Part shown: piece by piece, positions 35,874 through 45,650 of the stretch
How positions within the stretch are numbered: the first letter of the stretch is position 1
Layout: the number at the start of each line of letters is the position of its first letter
Origin: an uncultured Sphingomonadaceae bacterium
Lineage (GTDB): Bacteria > Pseudomonadota > Alphaproteobacteria > Sphingomonadales > Sphingomonadaceae
Direction of reading: 5' to 3'
DNA length: 64,000 nt
Assembly (NCBI GenBank): GCA_947495985.1
Contig: CANMBD010000001.1
Coordinates: 620,001-684,000, forward strand
Position numbers and translations under genes: made by a program
The notes under the pieces: model-generated
The model's input: only the letters and a program-made list of their open reading frames with translations
Told to the model about the DNA's origin: nothing
The model's database searches: none

Positions 35874-36434
35874 ATGAAGATCAGCGGTGTAGATATCCGT
35901 CCCGGCAATATATTGGATTATGAAAACGGCCTGTGGAAGGTCGCGAAGATTCAGCATACCCAGCCCGGCAAAGGCGGTGCATATATGCAGGTGGAAATGA
36001 AGAACCTGGTGGATGGCCGCAAGACCAATATCCGTTTTCGCAGCGCTGATACGGTGGAAAAGGTCCGTCTGGATACCAAGACGTTTCAGTATCTTTTTGC
36101 CGATGATGATATGCTGACTTTCATGGACAAGGAAAATTACGAGCAGATTACATTACCTGCAGATTTGCTTGGTGATGCGGTTGAGTTTTTGCAGGACGGT
36201 ATGGATGTTCAGCTTGAGCTTTACGAAGAGAAGCCGATTTCCGTGCAGTTGCCGGACCAGATTGAAGCTGAAATTGTCGAAGCCGATGCGGTGGTCAAAG
36301 GTCAAACCGCCTCGTCAAGCTACAAGCCCGCGGTTCTCGACAATGGCGTACGTGTCATGGTGCCGCCATTTATTTCGGCCGGGACGCGGATCATTGTTGA
36401 TGTTTATGCCCGCGAATATGTCGGCAAGGCATAG
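35874..36434 (+). CDS. efp: Elongation factor P
   Basis: A 186-residue three-domain protein that helps ribosomes through polyproline stretches. The N-terminal KOW-like domain ends in the loop QPGKGGA, with Lys33 at the tip (the position of modified Lys34 in E. coli). The later OB domains end with [26 protein letters not shown], the family C-terminus. The ATG at 35874 gives the standard start [12 protein letters not shown]; the frame is open from 35775 but that extension has no homology. No modification enzyme (EpmA/B or EarP) is encoded nearby. Confidence 0.96.
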   Translation: MKISGVDIRPGNILDYENGLWKVAKIQHTQPGKGGAYMQVEMKNLVDGRKTNIRFRSADTVEKVRLDTKTFQYLFADDDMLTFMDKENYEQITLPADLLGDAVEFLQDGMDVQLELYEEKPISVQLPDQIEAEIVEADAVVKGQTASSSYKPAVLDNGVRVMVPPFISAGTRIIVDVYAREYVGKA

Positions 36435-36446
36435 CAAGAGGATTAC

Positions 36447-37265
36447 ATGCCAGCACATTCCGCCCTTATAACCGTCATGGAGCGCGCCGCGCGCAAGGCG
36501 GGATCACGCCTGCGCCGCGATTTTGGCGAAGTAGAGCATCTTCAGGTCTCCAAAAAAGGCCCGGCTGATTTCGTATCCAAAGCCGATATGCGATCCGAAC
36601 GCATTCTCTATGATGAGCTGATGAAGGTGCGCCCGGGTTGGGGCTTTGTGCTTGAAGAAGGCGGCATGATTGAAGCTGAAGAAGGAAAGCCGCGCTGGAT
36701 TGTTGATCCGCTGGATGGAACAACAAACTTTCTACACGGCATTCCGCATTTCGCGATTTCCATCGCTGTGCAGGAACGGTCCTATGATGGACAGGGCTGG
36801 GGTAAGATTACCAGCGGTCTGATCTATGAACCGGTTTCTGACCAGACATGGTGGGCAGAAATGGACAAGGGTGCCTATCTCGGTGAAAAGCGCTTGCGGG
36901 TTTCGGCGCGGCGTGACTTGTCCGAGGCGCTGATCGCCACAGGCATTCCTTTCAAGGGCCATGGCGACTTGGCCGAATGGTCGCGTATTTTTGGTTCCAT
37001 TGCACCGCAAGTGGCGGGCATTCGGCGCAATGGCGCAGCGTCGCTCGATCTCGCGTGGTTGGCTGCTGGCCGCTATGACGGTTTCTGGGAAGCAGACCTG
37101 CAGGTTTGGGATGTCGCGGCGGGCATATTGATGGTCCGTGAAGCCGGCGGTTTTGTAAGCGATTATACCGGCGGTGACCAGCCGATCGGACAGCGTGAAA
37201 TATTGGCAGCGAACGAGGCACTGCACAGCAAGTTGCACAAAATTCTGGCGAGGTCGCTGCTGTAA
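36447..37265 (+). CDS. suhB: Inositol monophosphatase family protein
   Basis: A 272-residue member of the IMPase fold. Metal-binding motifs: EEGG (residues ~72-75), WIVDPLDGTTNFLHGIPHF and the C-terminal WDVAAGILMVREAGG. It removes phosphate from inositol-1-phosphate or related sugar phosphates; SuhB homologues also act in rRNA transcription. It follows efp by 12 bases, an arrangement common in sphingomonads. Confidence 0.92.
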   Translation: MPAHSALITVMERAARKAGSRLRRDFGEVEHLQVSKKGPADFVSKADMRSERILYDELMKVRPGWGFVLEEGGMIEAEEGKPRWIVDPLDGTTNFLHGIPHFAISIAVQERSYDGQGWGKITSGLIYEPVSDQTWWAEMDKGAYLGEKRLRVSARRDLSEALIATGIPFKGHGDLAEWSRIFGSIAPQVAGIRRNGAASLDLAWLAAGRYDGFWEADLQVWDVAAGILMVREAGGFVSDYTGGDQPIGQREILAANEALHSKLHKILARSLL

Positions 37266-37370
37266 CATTGTAAACAGCAATAGATAGCGCCAATTCGAGC
37301 CATTTGGCCCTTGCAGCTTGGTGAGCCTATCCCTAAAAGCGGCCCTGAATTTTAGAGAAACGAGTCTTTT

Positions 37371-37745
37371 GTGGTCGATCTAACCGAATATGCGCCAATA
37401 CTGCTTTTTCTTGCAGTGGCTCTTGGCCTTTCCGCCCTGTTTGTTTTTCTGCCCATGGGGGTATCACGACTGACGGGCACGCATAGTCCGGATCCTGAAA
37501 AACTGTCGGAATATGAGTGTGGTTTTCCTGCCTTTGAAGATTCACGCAGCCAGTTTGATGTGCGCTTTTATCTCGTCGCTATCCTGTTTATCATTTTTGA
37601 TCTGGAAGCAGCATTTCTGTTTCCCTGGGCCGTATCTCTTGATCAAATCGGCTGGACCGGCTGGTCGTCGATGATGATCTTCCTGTTCATCCTGACGGTT
37701 GGCTTTATTTACGAATGGAAAATGGGAGCGCTCGATTGGGAGTAG
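37371..37745 (+). CDS. nuoA: NADH-quinone oxidoreductase subunit A
   Basis: A 124-residue membrane subunit with three helices. The conserved loop [20 protein letters not shown] between helices 1 and 2 and the segment FLVAIL-like region with [14 protein letters not shown] are diagnostic. The start is GTG at 37371. First gene of the complex I operon; the promoter should lie in 37266-37370, but I cannot pick it with confidence. Confidence 0.96.
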   Translation: MVDLTEYAPILLFLAVALGLSALFVFLPMGVSRLTGTHSPDPEKLSEYECGFPAFEDSRSQFDVRFYLVAILFIIFDLEAAFLFPWAVSLDQIGWTGWSSMMIFLFILTVGFIYEWKMGALDWE

Positions 37746-38302
37746 AAACTGGCAGCAACGTTATTCTGAATGCTGATGGTACGCCAATGGCCCCAAATAC
37801 GCAGCCGGATGAGGCGTTTTTCAAAGACCTGAATTCGGAAGTGAATGACAAGGGTTTTCTTGTCACGTCCACTGAAGACCTGTTCCAATGGGCGCGCACC
37901 GGTTCGCTCTGGTGGATGACCTTCGGCCTCGCCTGTTGTGCGGTCGAGATGATCCACGTCAACATGCCGCGCTATGATATGGAACGTTTCGGCGCTGCTC
38001 CCCGCGCCAGTCCGCGTCAGTCTGATGTGATGATCGTGGCCGGGACGCTTTGCAACAAGATGGCGCCGGCGCTGCGCAAGGTTTATGACCAGATGTCAGA
38101 ACCCAAATATGTGATTTCCATGGGCAGCTGTGCCAATGGCGGCGGCTATTATCATTACAGCTATTCTGTGGTGCGCGGCTGTGACCGGATCGTGCCGGTT
38201 GATATTTACGTGCCGGGATGCCCGCCAACGGCTGAGGCGCTGCTCTACGGTGTGATGCAATTGCAACGGAAAATTCGCCGCATCGGGACGTTAGAGCGTT
38301 AA
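37736..38302 (+). CDS. nuoB: NADH-quinone oxidoreductase subunit B
   Basis: A 188-residue peripheral subunit carrying the terminal 4Fe-4S cluster N2. The ligands are visible in [17 protein letters not shown] and VPGCPPT. The start is taken as TTG at 37736, overlapping the end of nuoA by 10 bases, with GGGAG 7 nt upstream; the earlier ATG at 37715 lies inside nuoA. Confidence 0.95.
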   Translation: MGVETGSNVILNADGTPMAPNTQPDEAFFKDLNSEVNDKGFLVTSTEDLFQWARTGSLWWMTFGLACCAVEMIHVNMPRYDMERFGAAPRASPRQSDVMIVAGTLCNKMAPALRKVYDQMSEPKYVISMGSCANGGGYYHYSYSVVRGCDRIVPVDIYVPGCPPTAEALLYGVMQLQRKIRRIGTLER

Positions 38303-38303
38303 T

Positions 38304-38942
38304 ATGGCAAACGGGGCTCCAACCATGTCCAGCAACGACGGTGTTGCTGCGACTCTCGCGAAATCATTGGGCGCGGCCGTGCTTGATACGGTCGAGGCGC
38401 ACGGTGAAATTAGCTTCACCGTCGATCGTAAGAAATTGCCTGCGGTAATGGACAAGTTGCGGAAGAGCCATGAATATCAGCAGCTTGTCGAGATCGCCGG
38501 TGTGGATTACCCCGAGCGGCCTGAGCGGTTCGAGGTTTGTTATCATCTGCTCAGCCTGACCAAAAATCACCGTATCCGTGTAAAAGTGACAACTGATGAA
38601 GACACGCCGGTACCAACCGTAACGCATATCTGGGAAGTGGCTGGCTGGCTCGAGCGTGAAGTGTTCGATCTTTATGGCGTGCTATTTGATGGAAACACGG
38701 ACCTGCGGCGCATCCTGACCGACTATGGTTTTCAGGGGCACCCGTTCCGGAAGGATTTTCCGCTAACCGGCTATGTCGAAATGCGCTATTCTGAGGAAGC
38801 CAAGCGGGTGGTTTACGAACCGGTTAAACTGGCACAGGATTTCCGCAGCTTCGACTTCATGTCGCCTTGGGAGGGTGCAGACTACATCCTGCCCGGTGAT
38901 GAAAAGTCGGAAGATGGTGATGATAAGGGAGCCAAAAAATAA
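38304..38942 (+). CDS. nuoC: NADH-quinone oxidoreductase subunit C
   Basis: A 212-residue peripheral-arm subunit. Family marks: [18 protein letters not shown] and [40 protein letters not shown] in pieces across residues 70-155. The charged C-terminal tail ([13 protein letters not shown]) is variable. It overlaps nuoD by one base (TAATG). NuoC and NuoD are separate here, not fused. Confidence 0.96.
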   Translation: MANGAPTMSSNDGVAATLAKSLGAAVLDTVEAHGEISFTVDRKKLPAVMDKLRKSHEYQQLVEIAGVDYPERPERFEVCYHLLSLTKNHRIRVKVTTDEDTPVPTVTHIWEVAGWLEREVFDLYGVLFDGNTDLRRILTDYGFQGHPFRKDFPLTGYVEMRYSEEAKRVVYEPVKLAQDFRSFDFMSPWEGADYILPGDEKSEDGDDKGAKK

Positions 38943-40174
38943 TGGCTGATTATCTCGACGAAATGGACGGCATAGCCGACGAAGCTGATCCCACGGTTGG
39001 TGATCTGGAAATCCAGAATTACACGATCAACTTCGGCCCCCAGCATCCTGCGGCGCACGGCGTTTTGCGGCTGGTAATGGAGCTCGACGGGGAGATTGTC
39101 GAACGGCTTGATCCACATGTTGGCTTGCTCCACCGCGGCACCGAAAAGCTGATTGAGCACAAGACTTACCTGCAGGCTCTGCCTTATTTCGACCGGCTGG
39201 ATTATTGTTCACCGCTGGCGATGGAGCATAGCTATGTGCTGGCGATTGAAAAATTGCTCGACCTCGAAGTTCCTCTGCGCGGCCAATATCTGCGGGTATT
39301 GTTCGCTGAGCTGACCCGTATCTGCAACCATATGCTCAACATCGGTGCGCATGTTATGGATGTTGGTGCAATGACGCCCAATATCTGGGTGTTCGAAATT
39401 CGTGAGCAATGCCTGGCCTTTTTTGAGCGTGCCAGCGGTGCGCGTATGCATAGCGCCTGGTTCCGCCCCGGCGGCGTCCATCAGGATGTACCGCTGAAAC
39501 TGCTTACCGATATGGCTGATTGGCTGGACGAGTTTCCATCCTTTTTCGAAGATGCAATGAGCCTTGTCATCGACAACCGTATTTTCAAACAGCGCAATGT
39601 CGATATTGCAACCGTATCCAAAGAAGATGCGGTACGCTGGGGTTTTTCCGGTCCGATGATCCGTGGTAGCGGTATTGCTTGGGACCTTCGTAAGTCTCAG
39701 CCTTATGATGTCTATGACCGTATGGAATTTGACGTGCCAGTCGGTACGCGCGGCGATTGCTATGACCGTTTCATGGTACGAGTTGAGGAAGTGCGCCAGT
39801 CCGCACGGATCATGCGCCAGTGTTTGAATGAAATGCCCGATGGTCCGGTGGCTAGCACCGACCGTAAAGTCGTCCCGCCCAAACGCGGCGAGATGAAACA
39901 GTCGATGGAAGCGCTGATCCATCATTTTAAACTTTATACCGAGGGCTTTCACGTTCCTGCCGGCGAAGTCTATGTCGCGACTGAAAGTCCGAAAGGCGAA
40001 TTTGGCGTCTACTTGGTGAGCGATGGCAGCAACAAGCCTTATCGCTGCAAAATCCGTCCCACCGCTTTCTCGCATTTGCAGGCGATGGACTTCATGTCCA
40101 AAGGCCATATGCTCGCCGATGCCACGGCCATTTTGGGCGCGATGGATATTGTGTTCGGGGAGTGTGACCGGTGA
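38942..40174 (+). CDS. nuoD: NADH-quinone oxidoreductase subunit D
   Basis: A 410-residue 49-kDa-type subunit that forms the quinone site with NuoB. Signatures: [22 protein letters not shown] and [18 protein letters not shown] near the N-terminus, and the C-terminal DIVFGECDR. The end overlaps the next small gene by four bases (GTGA). Confidence 0.97.
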   Translation: MADYLDEMDGIADEADPTVGDLEIQNYTINFGPQHPAAHGVLRLVMELDGEIVERLDPHVGLLHRGTEKLIEHKTYLQALPYFDRLDYCSPLAMEHSYVLAIEKLLDLEVPLRGQYLRVLFAELTRICNHMLNIGAHVMDVGAMTPNIWVFEIREQCLAFFERASGARMHSAWFRPGGVHQDVPLKLLTDMADWLDEFPSFFEDAMSLVIDNRIFKQRNVDIATVSKEDAVRWGFSGPMIRGSGIAWDLRKSQPYDVYDRMEFDVPVGTRGDCYDRFMVRVEEVRQSARIMRQCLNEMPDGPVASTDRKVVPPKRGEMKQSMEALIHHFKLYTEGFHVPAGEVYVATESPKGEFGVYLVSDGSNKPYRCKIRPTAFSHLQAMDFMSKGHMLADATAILGAMDIVFGECDR

Positions 40175-40353
40175 TCGGTCGCGAGATCATCATTTTTGTT
40201 GCGGCATTCGCCGGTTTTGCTTCGCTTGTGGCAGGTTATCTTGTGGCGTTTCACGGAGAGGTGAGCCTCAAGGAAACACTGTCGACCGCCTTCGCGGCGG
40301 TTGTCGGACTATATGCCGGACGTTATCTCGAACGGAGATTGCGCCATGGCTGA
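40171..40353 (+). CDS. 60-residue membrane protein inside the nuo operon
   Basis: A small protein with two hydrophobic stretches (residues ~5-27 and ~36-52) and a basic tail [11 protein letters not shown]. It starts with GTG overlapping the nuoD stop and overlaps the following small gene by 8 bases, so it is coupled to its neighbours. No family is recognised. It could be an accessory subunit or assembly aid of complex I, or a passenger gene. Confidence 0.65.
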   Translation: MIGREIIIFVAAFAGFASLVAGYLVAFHGEVSLKETLSTAFAAVVGLYAGRYLERRLRHG

Positions 40354-40597
40354 CGCTCCCGACACATCGAAAAGATGGCGGCTCGGCGGCGGCGCAACGG
40401 TCTTTGTGATCGTTGCGATAATGCTGCTCTGGGAATTGTGGCGGCCAGATAACATGCTCTGGAACATCATCTTGTTGACCATGATGGTGGGTCTGGTTGC
40501 TGCTGGCCTCTGGCTGAACATATATTTCTCAAAACATTGGGACGAAATCGGGGAAGCGCGTTTTGATACGCGAAACAAAAGTGATGTAGATGGCTGA
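40346..40597 (+). CDS. 83-residue membrane protein inside the nuo operon
   Basis: Two predicted membrane helices (residues ~15-32 and ~38-60) with a polar N-terminus ([11 protein letters not shown]) and a charged C-terminus (KHWDEIGEARFDTRNK). The ATG at 40346 is chosen because it follows the previous gene's end and gives a balanced protein; the open-frame start at 40301 would lie deep in the previous gene. It overlaps nuoE by 8 bases. Function unknown. Confidence 0.65.
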   Translation: MADAPDTSKRWRLGGGATVFVIVAIMLLWELWRPDNMLWNIILLTMMVGLVAAGLWLNIYFSKHWDEIGEARFDTRNKSDVDG

Positions 40598-41255
40598 AGC
40601 TCCAAACATACCTGATGAACTTGAAGTGCGTGCCAAATGGGGCGATTTCAAATTCACGCCAGCGAACGAAAAACTCGCCAAATGGCAGATCGCGAAATAT
40701 CCGGAAGGTCGTCAGAAATCGGCGGTTATGGCCTTGCTTGATCTCGCCCAGCGTCAGGTTGGCGCGGATACCGAAACACAGGGCTGGCTGCCGGTTCCGG
40801 TGATTGAGTATGTCGCGGCTTATTTGGACATGCCCTATATGCGCGCTTATGAAGTCGCGACCTTCTATACGATGTATAATCTCGCGCCGGTTGGCCGTTT
40901 CCATGTACAGGTTTGCGGCACAACACCGTGCATGTTGCGTGGCAGCGACGACGTTATGGCGGCCTGCAAGAATAAAGGCATGGCCAAGGGCAAGACCACG
41001 CCGGATGGCCTGTTCACGCTGACCGAAGTCGAGTGCATGGGCAATTGCTCCAATGCCCCGATGGTCCAGATTAACGACGATAATTACGAAGATCTCGATT
41101 ACGATATCATGACGCGTATTTTAGAAGATCTGGCCGATGGCAAAGAAATTCCAGTCGGTTCACAAATTGGTCGCAAGACCAGTGAACCGGAAGGCGGTCC
41201 AGTGATTTTGAAAGATATGGTCAAGGCCAATCATGACTATCGGAAGGAGTGGTAG
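40590..41255 (+). CDS. nuoE: NADH-quinone oxidoreductase subunit E
   Basis: A 221-residue 24-kDa-type subunit with a 2Fe-2S cluster. Ligand Cys residues are seen in QVCGTTPCMLRGSDD and VECMGNCSNAP. Helical N-terminal region YVAAYLDMPYMRAYEVATFYTMY. It partners NuoF in the NADH-oxidising module. Confidence 0.96.
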   Translation: MAEAPNIPDELEVRAKWGDFKFTPANEKLAKWQIAKYPEGRQKSAVMALLDLAQRQVGADTETQGWLPVPVIEYVAAYLDMPYMRAYEVATFYTMYNLAPVGRFHVQVCGTTPCMLRGSDDVMAACKNKGMAKGKTTPDGLFTLTEVECMGNCSNAPMVQINDDNYEDLDYDIMTRILEDLADGKEIPVGSQIGRKTSEPEGGPVILKDMVKANHDYRKEW

Positions 41256-41256
41256 G

Positions 41257-41349
41257 ATGCTGCTCGACGGATATGCAGGATGGGTTGCGCTGGCGGTTGT
41301 CGCGATTGCGGTTGCAGGCGGTCTTTGGGGCCGCAGGAGTAAGAAATAA
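41257..41349 (+). CDS. 30-residue single-span membrane microprotein between nuoE and nuoF
   Basis: An ATG at 41257 opens a 31-codon frame encoding a short acidic N-terminus (MLLDGYAG), one hydrophobic helix ([17 protein letters not shown]) and a basic tail RRSKK. AGGAG at 41244-41248 lies upstream, and the TAA stop overlaps the nuoF ATG by one base. It fills the nuoE-nuoF gap exactly, which argues that it is translated. The topology (N-out, C-in by the positive-inside rule) fits a small complex I or membrane-associated peptide. Function unknown. Confidence 0.6.
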   Translation: MLLDGYAGWVALAVVAIAVAGGLWGRRSKK

Positions 41350-42659
41350 TGGCTTTTGACTTTCTCCAGGACAAGGACCGGATTTTTACCAACGTCTATG
41401 GCTTTCAGTCATGGGACCTGAAAGCTGCACAGAAACGCGGTGACTGGGACAATACCGCCGATATTATCAAGCGCGGTAATGACAAGATTATCGAAGAGAT
41501 GAAGGCAAGCGGCCTGCGCGGTCGCGGCGGTGCGGGTTTCCCAACCGGCCTGAAATGGTCCTTCATGCCGAAAGAGTCACCGGACGGGCGGCCTAGCTTT
41601 CTGGTCATTAACGCCGATGAATCCGAACCCGGCAGCTGTAAGGACCGTGAAATCCTGCGCAATGATCCGCACAAGCTGATCGAGGGCGCTTTGATTGCCG
41701 GTTTCGCGATGCGGGCACGGGCAGCCTATATCTACATTCGCGGCGAATATATTATGGAAGCCAAGGTCATGGAGGCCGCCGTTAAGGAAGCCTATGACGC
41801 TGGGCTGATTGGCAAGAATGCCGCCAAATCCGGCTATGATTTTGACGTCTTCATCCATCGCGGCGCGGGCGCTTATATTTGCGGTGAAGAAACCGCGATG
41901 ATCGAAAGTCTTGAAGGCAAAAAGGGCCAGCCGCGCCTGAAACCGCCATTTCCTGCCGGGGCAGGACTTTATGGTTGTCCGACGACTGTCAACAATGTGG
42001 AGTCCATCGCGGTTGTTCCGACCATTTTGAGACGCGGAGCAAGCTGGTTTGCGAGCTTTGGACGCGAAAATAACCACGGCACGAAACTGTTTCAGGTTTC
42101 CGGTCATGTTGAAAAGCCGGCCGTGTTTGAAGAAGCCATGTCAATCCCGTTCAAGGATATGATCGAGAAGCATTGCGGCGGGATTACCGGCGGGTGGGAC
42201 AACCTGCTTGCGGTTATTCCAGGCGGTTCTTCGGTGCCGTTGGTACCGGCCCATGAAATCATGGACGCGCCGATGGATTTTGATGGCCTTAGCGCGCTCA
42301 AATCTGGCCTCGGTACAGCAGCGGTGATCGTGATGGACAAGAGCACCGATATCGTCCGTGCGATTTCGCGACTCAGCTATTTCTACAAACATGAAAGCTG
42401 CGGCCAGTGCACCCCATGCCGTGAAGGCACAGGCTGGATGTGGCGCGTTATGGAACGCCTGCGTGATGGCGATGCAACGATTGAAGAAATCGATACGCTT
42501 CATGAAGTGACCAAACAAGTTGAAGGTCATACCATCTGCGCATTGGGCGACGCGGCCGCTTGGCCCATCCAGGGCCTGATCCGGCATTTCCGGCCAGAGC
42601 TGGAGCGGCGTATTCGCGAGAATGCTGGCGCAGAACCGGTGATGGAGGCTGCGGAGTGA
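41349..42659 (+). CDS. nuoF: NADH-quinone oxidoreductase subunit F
   Basis: A 436-residue 51-kDa-type subunit binding NADH, FMN and a 4Fe-4S cluster. Signatures: [16 protein letters not shown] (nucleotide site), [15 protein letters not shown] (FMN), and the cluster ligands in [12 protein letters not shown] with a fourth Cys in [13 protein letters not shown]. The stop overlaps the next gene's GTG start. Confidence 0.97.
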   Translation: MAFDFLQDKDRIFTNVYGFQSWDLKAAQKRGDWDNTADIIKRGNDKIIEEMKASGLRGRGGAGFPTGLKWSFMPKESPDGRPSFLVINADESEPGSCKDREILRNDPHKLIEGALIAGFAMRARAAYIYIRGEYIMEAKVMEAAVKEAYDAGLIGKNAAKSGYDFDVFIHRGAGAYICGEETAMIESLEGKKGQPRLKPPFPAGAGLYGCPTTVNNVESIAVVPTILRRGASWFASFGRENNHGTKLFQVSGHVEKPAVFEEAMSIPFKDMIEKHCGGITGGWDNLLAVIPGGSSVPLVPAHEIMDAPMDFDGLSALKSGLGTAAVIVMDKSTDIVRAISRLSYFYKHESCGQCTPCREGTGWMWRVMERLRDGDATIEEIDTLHEVTKQVEGHTICALGDAAAWPIQGLIRHFRPELERRIRENAGAEPVMEAAE

Positions 42660-43381
42660 AAATTCTATTCAACGCTCTGACAATCGTTGCCTTTGTGCTG
42701 AGCGGATACCCTAGTGTTGCGCAAGCTGCGTTACCTCAAAAAAGGGAGTTTCAAGCTGTTGAACCCCAAAAAGCTACCCGGAACTTTCACACTTTTATGA
42801 CATGCGTTGCTCGTAAGAATCCTGAAAAAGTTGCAAATTGGATTTTAAGCGAGGCATGGGATGAAACTTACCCTGAGATAGTAGAGCTAGTTAAACATTC
42901 TCGCTGCCTTCGTGGAACTTCCGACCATAAATTTGATGCTAGTGAAACGCAAATTAAGGGCGTATTTGCTGAAGGACTTTTTGAGCTGCAAATGCATGAA
43001 AAAGAGGTCTATCCTAGTTTCATAGAAATTGAGCCTCTCATCAATGCTGAAGAGATAAAAGCAGCTAAAAATAGTGATATTAAATCGAGATTGATAGTCG
43101 CGGCATTCAGTGAATGTGTCGTTAGAAATTCGACCGATAATGTGTTGGGTTTGCTAAGCTCAAAACCAACCAGTTCGACGGAACAAAGCTACTTTTCTGC
43201 TATGTCTTCTATAATGAGCATCTGTTTGCCACAAAATGACGGGACAGAGATAGTTTTTTCAAAATCGATACTTCGGAGCAATTTTGCGCTGGCAGCGTAT
43301 AAGCTTTTTGAAATTCAGACTGATCCACAAAGAGTAGGGTCCTCATCGTTTGAACGTCCATTGTCGGAGGCAAAGAACTAA
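42656..43381 (+). CDS. Exported protein of unknown function inserted between nuoF and nuoG
   Basis: A 241-residue protein starting at GTG 42656 (GTGA overlap with nuoF). The N-terminus [16 protein letters not shown] ending SVAQA|ALP is a good signal peptide, so it should be periplasmic or secreted. The mature part has six or so cysteines (TCVARK, SRCLRG, SECVVRN, MSICLP) and no known domain. Its DNA is AT-richer than its neighbours: two 60-base lines counted by eye gave 27 and 24 G+C, against 33 in the start of nuoG. That and its absence from standard nuo operons suggest insertion by transfer. It overlaps nuoG by one base, so the join is seamless. Confidence 0.75.
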   Translation: MKILFNALTIVAFVLSGYPSVAQAALPQKREFQAVEPQKATRNFHTFMTCVARKNPEKVANWILSEAWDETYPEIVELVKHSRCLRGTSDHKFDASETQIKGVFAEGLFELQMHEKEVYPSFIEIEPLINAEEIKAAKNSDIKSRLIVAAFSECVVRNSTDNVLGLLSSKPTSSTEQSYFSAMSSIMSICLPQNDGTEIVFSKSILRSNFALAAYKLFEIQTDPQRVGSSSFERPLSEAKN

Positions 43382-45393
43382 TGCCTAAAGTTACTGTAGA
43401 TGGCATCGAACTTGAAGTTCCACAGGGCGCGACCGTGCTGCAGGCGGCAGAGCTTGCGGGTAAGGAAATTCCGCGTTTCTGTTATCATGAGCGTCTGAGC
43501 ATTGCGGGCAATTGCCGCATGTGTCTCGTCGAGGTGAAGCCCGGACCGCCGAAGCCGCAGGCTAGTTGCGCACTGCCCGCCGCCGAAGGTCAGGAAATTC
43601 GCACCGATAGCGAAATGGTCAAAAAGGCGCGCGAAGGAGTGATGGAATTTCTTCTCATCAACCATCCGCTGGATTGTCCGATTTGCGACCAGGGCGGTGA
43701 GTGCGACTTGCAGGATCAGGCCATGGCCTATGGCAAGGGCGGCTCGCGCTATGATGAGAACAAACGTGCGGTGACCGAGAAATATATGGGGCCGGTGGTC
43801 AAGACGATCATGACCCGCTGTATCCATTGCACCCGCTGTGTCCGCTTTGCCGAAGAAGTGGCTGGCGTAGAAGAAATCGGCGCGATTGGGCGCGGCGAGG
43901 GGATGGAGATCACATCCTATCTTGAAGGCGCAGTGCATAGTGAATTGAGCGGCAATGTTGTTGACCTATGTCCGGTTGGTGCGCTTACCAGCAAGCCTTA
44001 TGCGTTTGAGGCCCGCCCTTGGGAGCTGACCAAAACCATGGGTATTGACGTCATGGACGGCGTCGGCACCAATATCCGCATCGATAGCCGCGGCCGCGAA
44101 GTGCTCCGCGCACTGCCTCGCGTCAATGACGATGTGAACGAGGAGTGGGCGACCGACAAGACCCGCCATGCGATTGACGGTTTGATGAAGCGCCGTCTTG
44201 ACCAGCCTTATATCCGCCGTGATGGCAAACTGCTTCCCGCCAGCTGGAACGAAGCCTTTGAAGCCATTGCGGCGATCAAGGCCGGTAGTTCGGTCGCGGC
44301 CATCGCCGGTGATCTTGTTGATTGCGAAACAATGTACGCAACAAAGCGGCTGCTGAAATCCATGCGGTCCGATATGCTCGAAGGGCGTCAGACCGGCTTG
44401 TCTTATGATGTGTCCAATCTGGCTTCAGTCAATTTCAACACGACCATTGCCGGCATCGAAGAAGCCGATGTGATCGTGCTGGTCTCGACCAATCCGCGCT
44501 GGGAAGCGTCGCTGGTGAACACGCGCATCCGCAAGGCTGTCCGTAAAGGCGGCGCGAAAGTCTTTGGTATCGGTCCGGAAGCGGACCAGACTTATCCGGT
44601 GGAATGGCTCGGTGACGATATGGGCTTGCTGGCCAAACTTCCCAAGGCCGCTGCAGATGCCCTCAAAAATGCCGAGAAGCCCGCACTCATCCTTGGTGGC
44701 GGCGCATTGAGCGTCGAAGGCGCCCATGGCGCTGCCTTGAAACTGGCGGCAAAATATAAACTGGTTCGTGACGATTGGAATGGTTTCAATGTGCTGCATA
44801 TCGGTGCTTCGCGTACCGGCGGGTTGATGCTCGGCTATGCCTATGATGGCGGGATAAAGGCCATTGCGATGAAGAAGCCGAAATTGCTCTTCTCGCTCGG
44901 CGCGGACGAGATGGATTACGCGGCGTTTGATAAGAGCTTTAAAGTCTATATCGGTCATCATGGTGACGCGGGCGCGCATGCGGCGGACGTTATCCTGCCA
45001 GCGGCGGCCTATACCGAGAAAAATGGAACTTACGTGAATCTCGAAGGGCGCGTGCAGCGCTCCAACAAGGCGATTTTCGCCCCCGGCGACGCACGCGAAG
45101 ACTGGAGCATTTTGCGGGCTTTGTCCGATGTGATGGGCAAGACGCTGCCGTTTGACAGCTTTGAAGAGCTACGCAGCAAGATGTACAAAGATCATCCGGA
45201 AATGGCGGAAGAAGGCCTGGTGTCCTTTGATTGGTCGCCGCCATCGGGACTGCCAGATAAGCCGAGCGGGCAGGGCGTCCACCCGATCAAGGATTTCTAC
45301 CTCACCAACAGCATCGCCCGCGCCAGCGCGACGATGCAGCGCTGTTCGGCGGAATTGCTGCACGGTGATGATATGCTGGAGGCGGCAGAATGA
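43381..45393 (+). CDS. nuoG: NADH-quinone oxidoreductase subunit G
   Basis: A 670-residue 75-kDa-type subunit. The N-terminal 2Fe-2S domain (CYHERLSIAGNCRMCLVEV), a His-coordinated 4Fe-4S site (INHPLDCPICDQGGECDLQ) and a second 4Fe-4S site (CIHCTRCVRFAEE) are followed by a molybdopterin-oxidoreductase-like domain. It continues the NADH-module electron path to NuoI and NuoB. It overlaps the next gene (ATGA). Confidence 0.96.
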   Translation: MPKVTVDGIELEVPQGATVLQAAELAGKEIPRFCYHERLSIAGNCRMCLVEVKPGPPKPQASCALPAAEGQEIRTDSEMVKKAREGVMEFLLINHPLDCPICDQGGECDLQDQAMAYGKGGSRYDENKRAVTEKYMGPVVKTIMTRCIHCTRCVRFAEEVAGVEEIGAIGRGEGMEITSYLEGAVHSELSGNVVDLCPVGALTSKPYAFEARPWELTKTMGIDVMDGVGTNIRIDSRGREVLRALPRVNDDVNEEWATDKTRHAIDGLMKRRLDQPYIRRDGKLLPASWNEAFEAIAAIKAGSSVAAIAGDLVDCETMYATKRLLKSMRSDMLEGRQTGLSYDVSNLASVNFNTTIAGIEEADVIVLVSTNPRWEASLVNTRIRKAVRKGGAKVFGIGPEADQTYPVEWLGDDMGLLAKLPKAAADALKNAEKPALILGGGALSVEGAHGAALKLAAKYKLVRDDWNGFNVLHIGASRTGGLMLGYAYDGGIKAIAMKKPKLLFSLGADEMDYAAFDKSFKVYIGHHGDAGAHAADVILPAAAYTEKNGTYVNLEGRVQRSNKAIFAPGDAREDWSILRALSDVMGKTLPFDSFEELRSKMYKDHPEMAEEGLVSFDWSPPSGLPDKPSGQGVHPIKDFYLTNSIARASATMQRCSAELLHGDDMLEAAE

Positions 45394-45650
45394 AAGACCT
45401 TCCTCAATTTGTAAGACGGCTTCCATATATTTTCTATTTTTTGGCCTTGGTTACGGGTATTTGGAGATACACGAACGATTGGCTAACTGTTTCGGAATCG
45501 ATGCGATACGCAACTGATGTTGGTCCTATGAAGACAATTGCTCGTTCAACTGCATTGTATTGGGGCGTTGTTGAGGCTGCATATATGGCAGCTAGTGGCG
45601 CAATGATTCATGTTCTGATTGCGATTTACGACAAGGTTCGAAGCGAATGA
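45390..45650 (+). CDS. 86-residue membrane protein between nuoG and nuoH
   Basis: Two hydrophobic segments (residues ~11-25 and ~55-80) flank a polar middle containing [18 protein letters not shown]. Four-base overlaps with nuoG (ATGA) and nuoH tie it into the operon. Its DNA is visibly AT-richer than nuoG or nuoH, like the exported gene between nuoF and nuoG, so both may be acquired. No family is recognised. Confidence 0.65.
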   Translation: MKDLPQFVRRLPYIFYFLALVTGIWRYTNDWLTVSESMRYATDVGPMKTIARSTALYWGVVEAAYMAASGAMIHVLIAIYDKVRSE

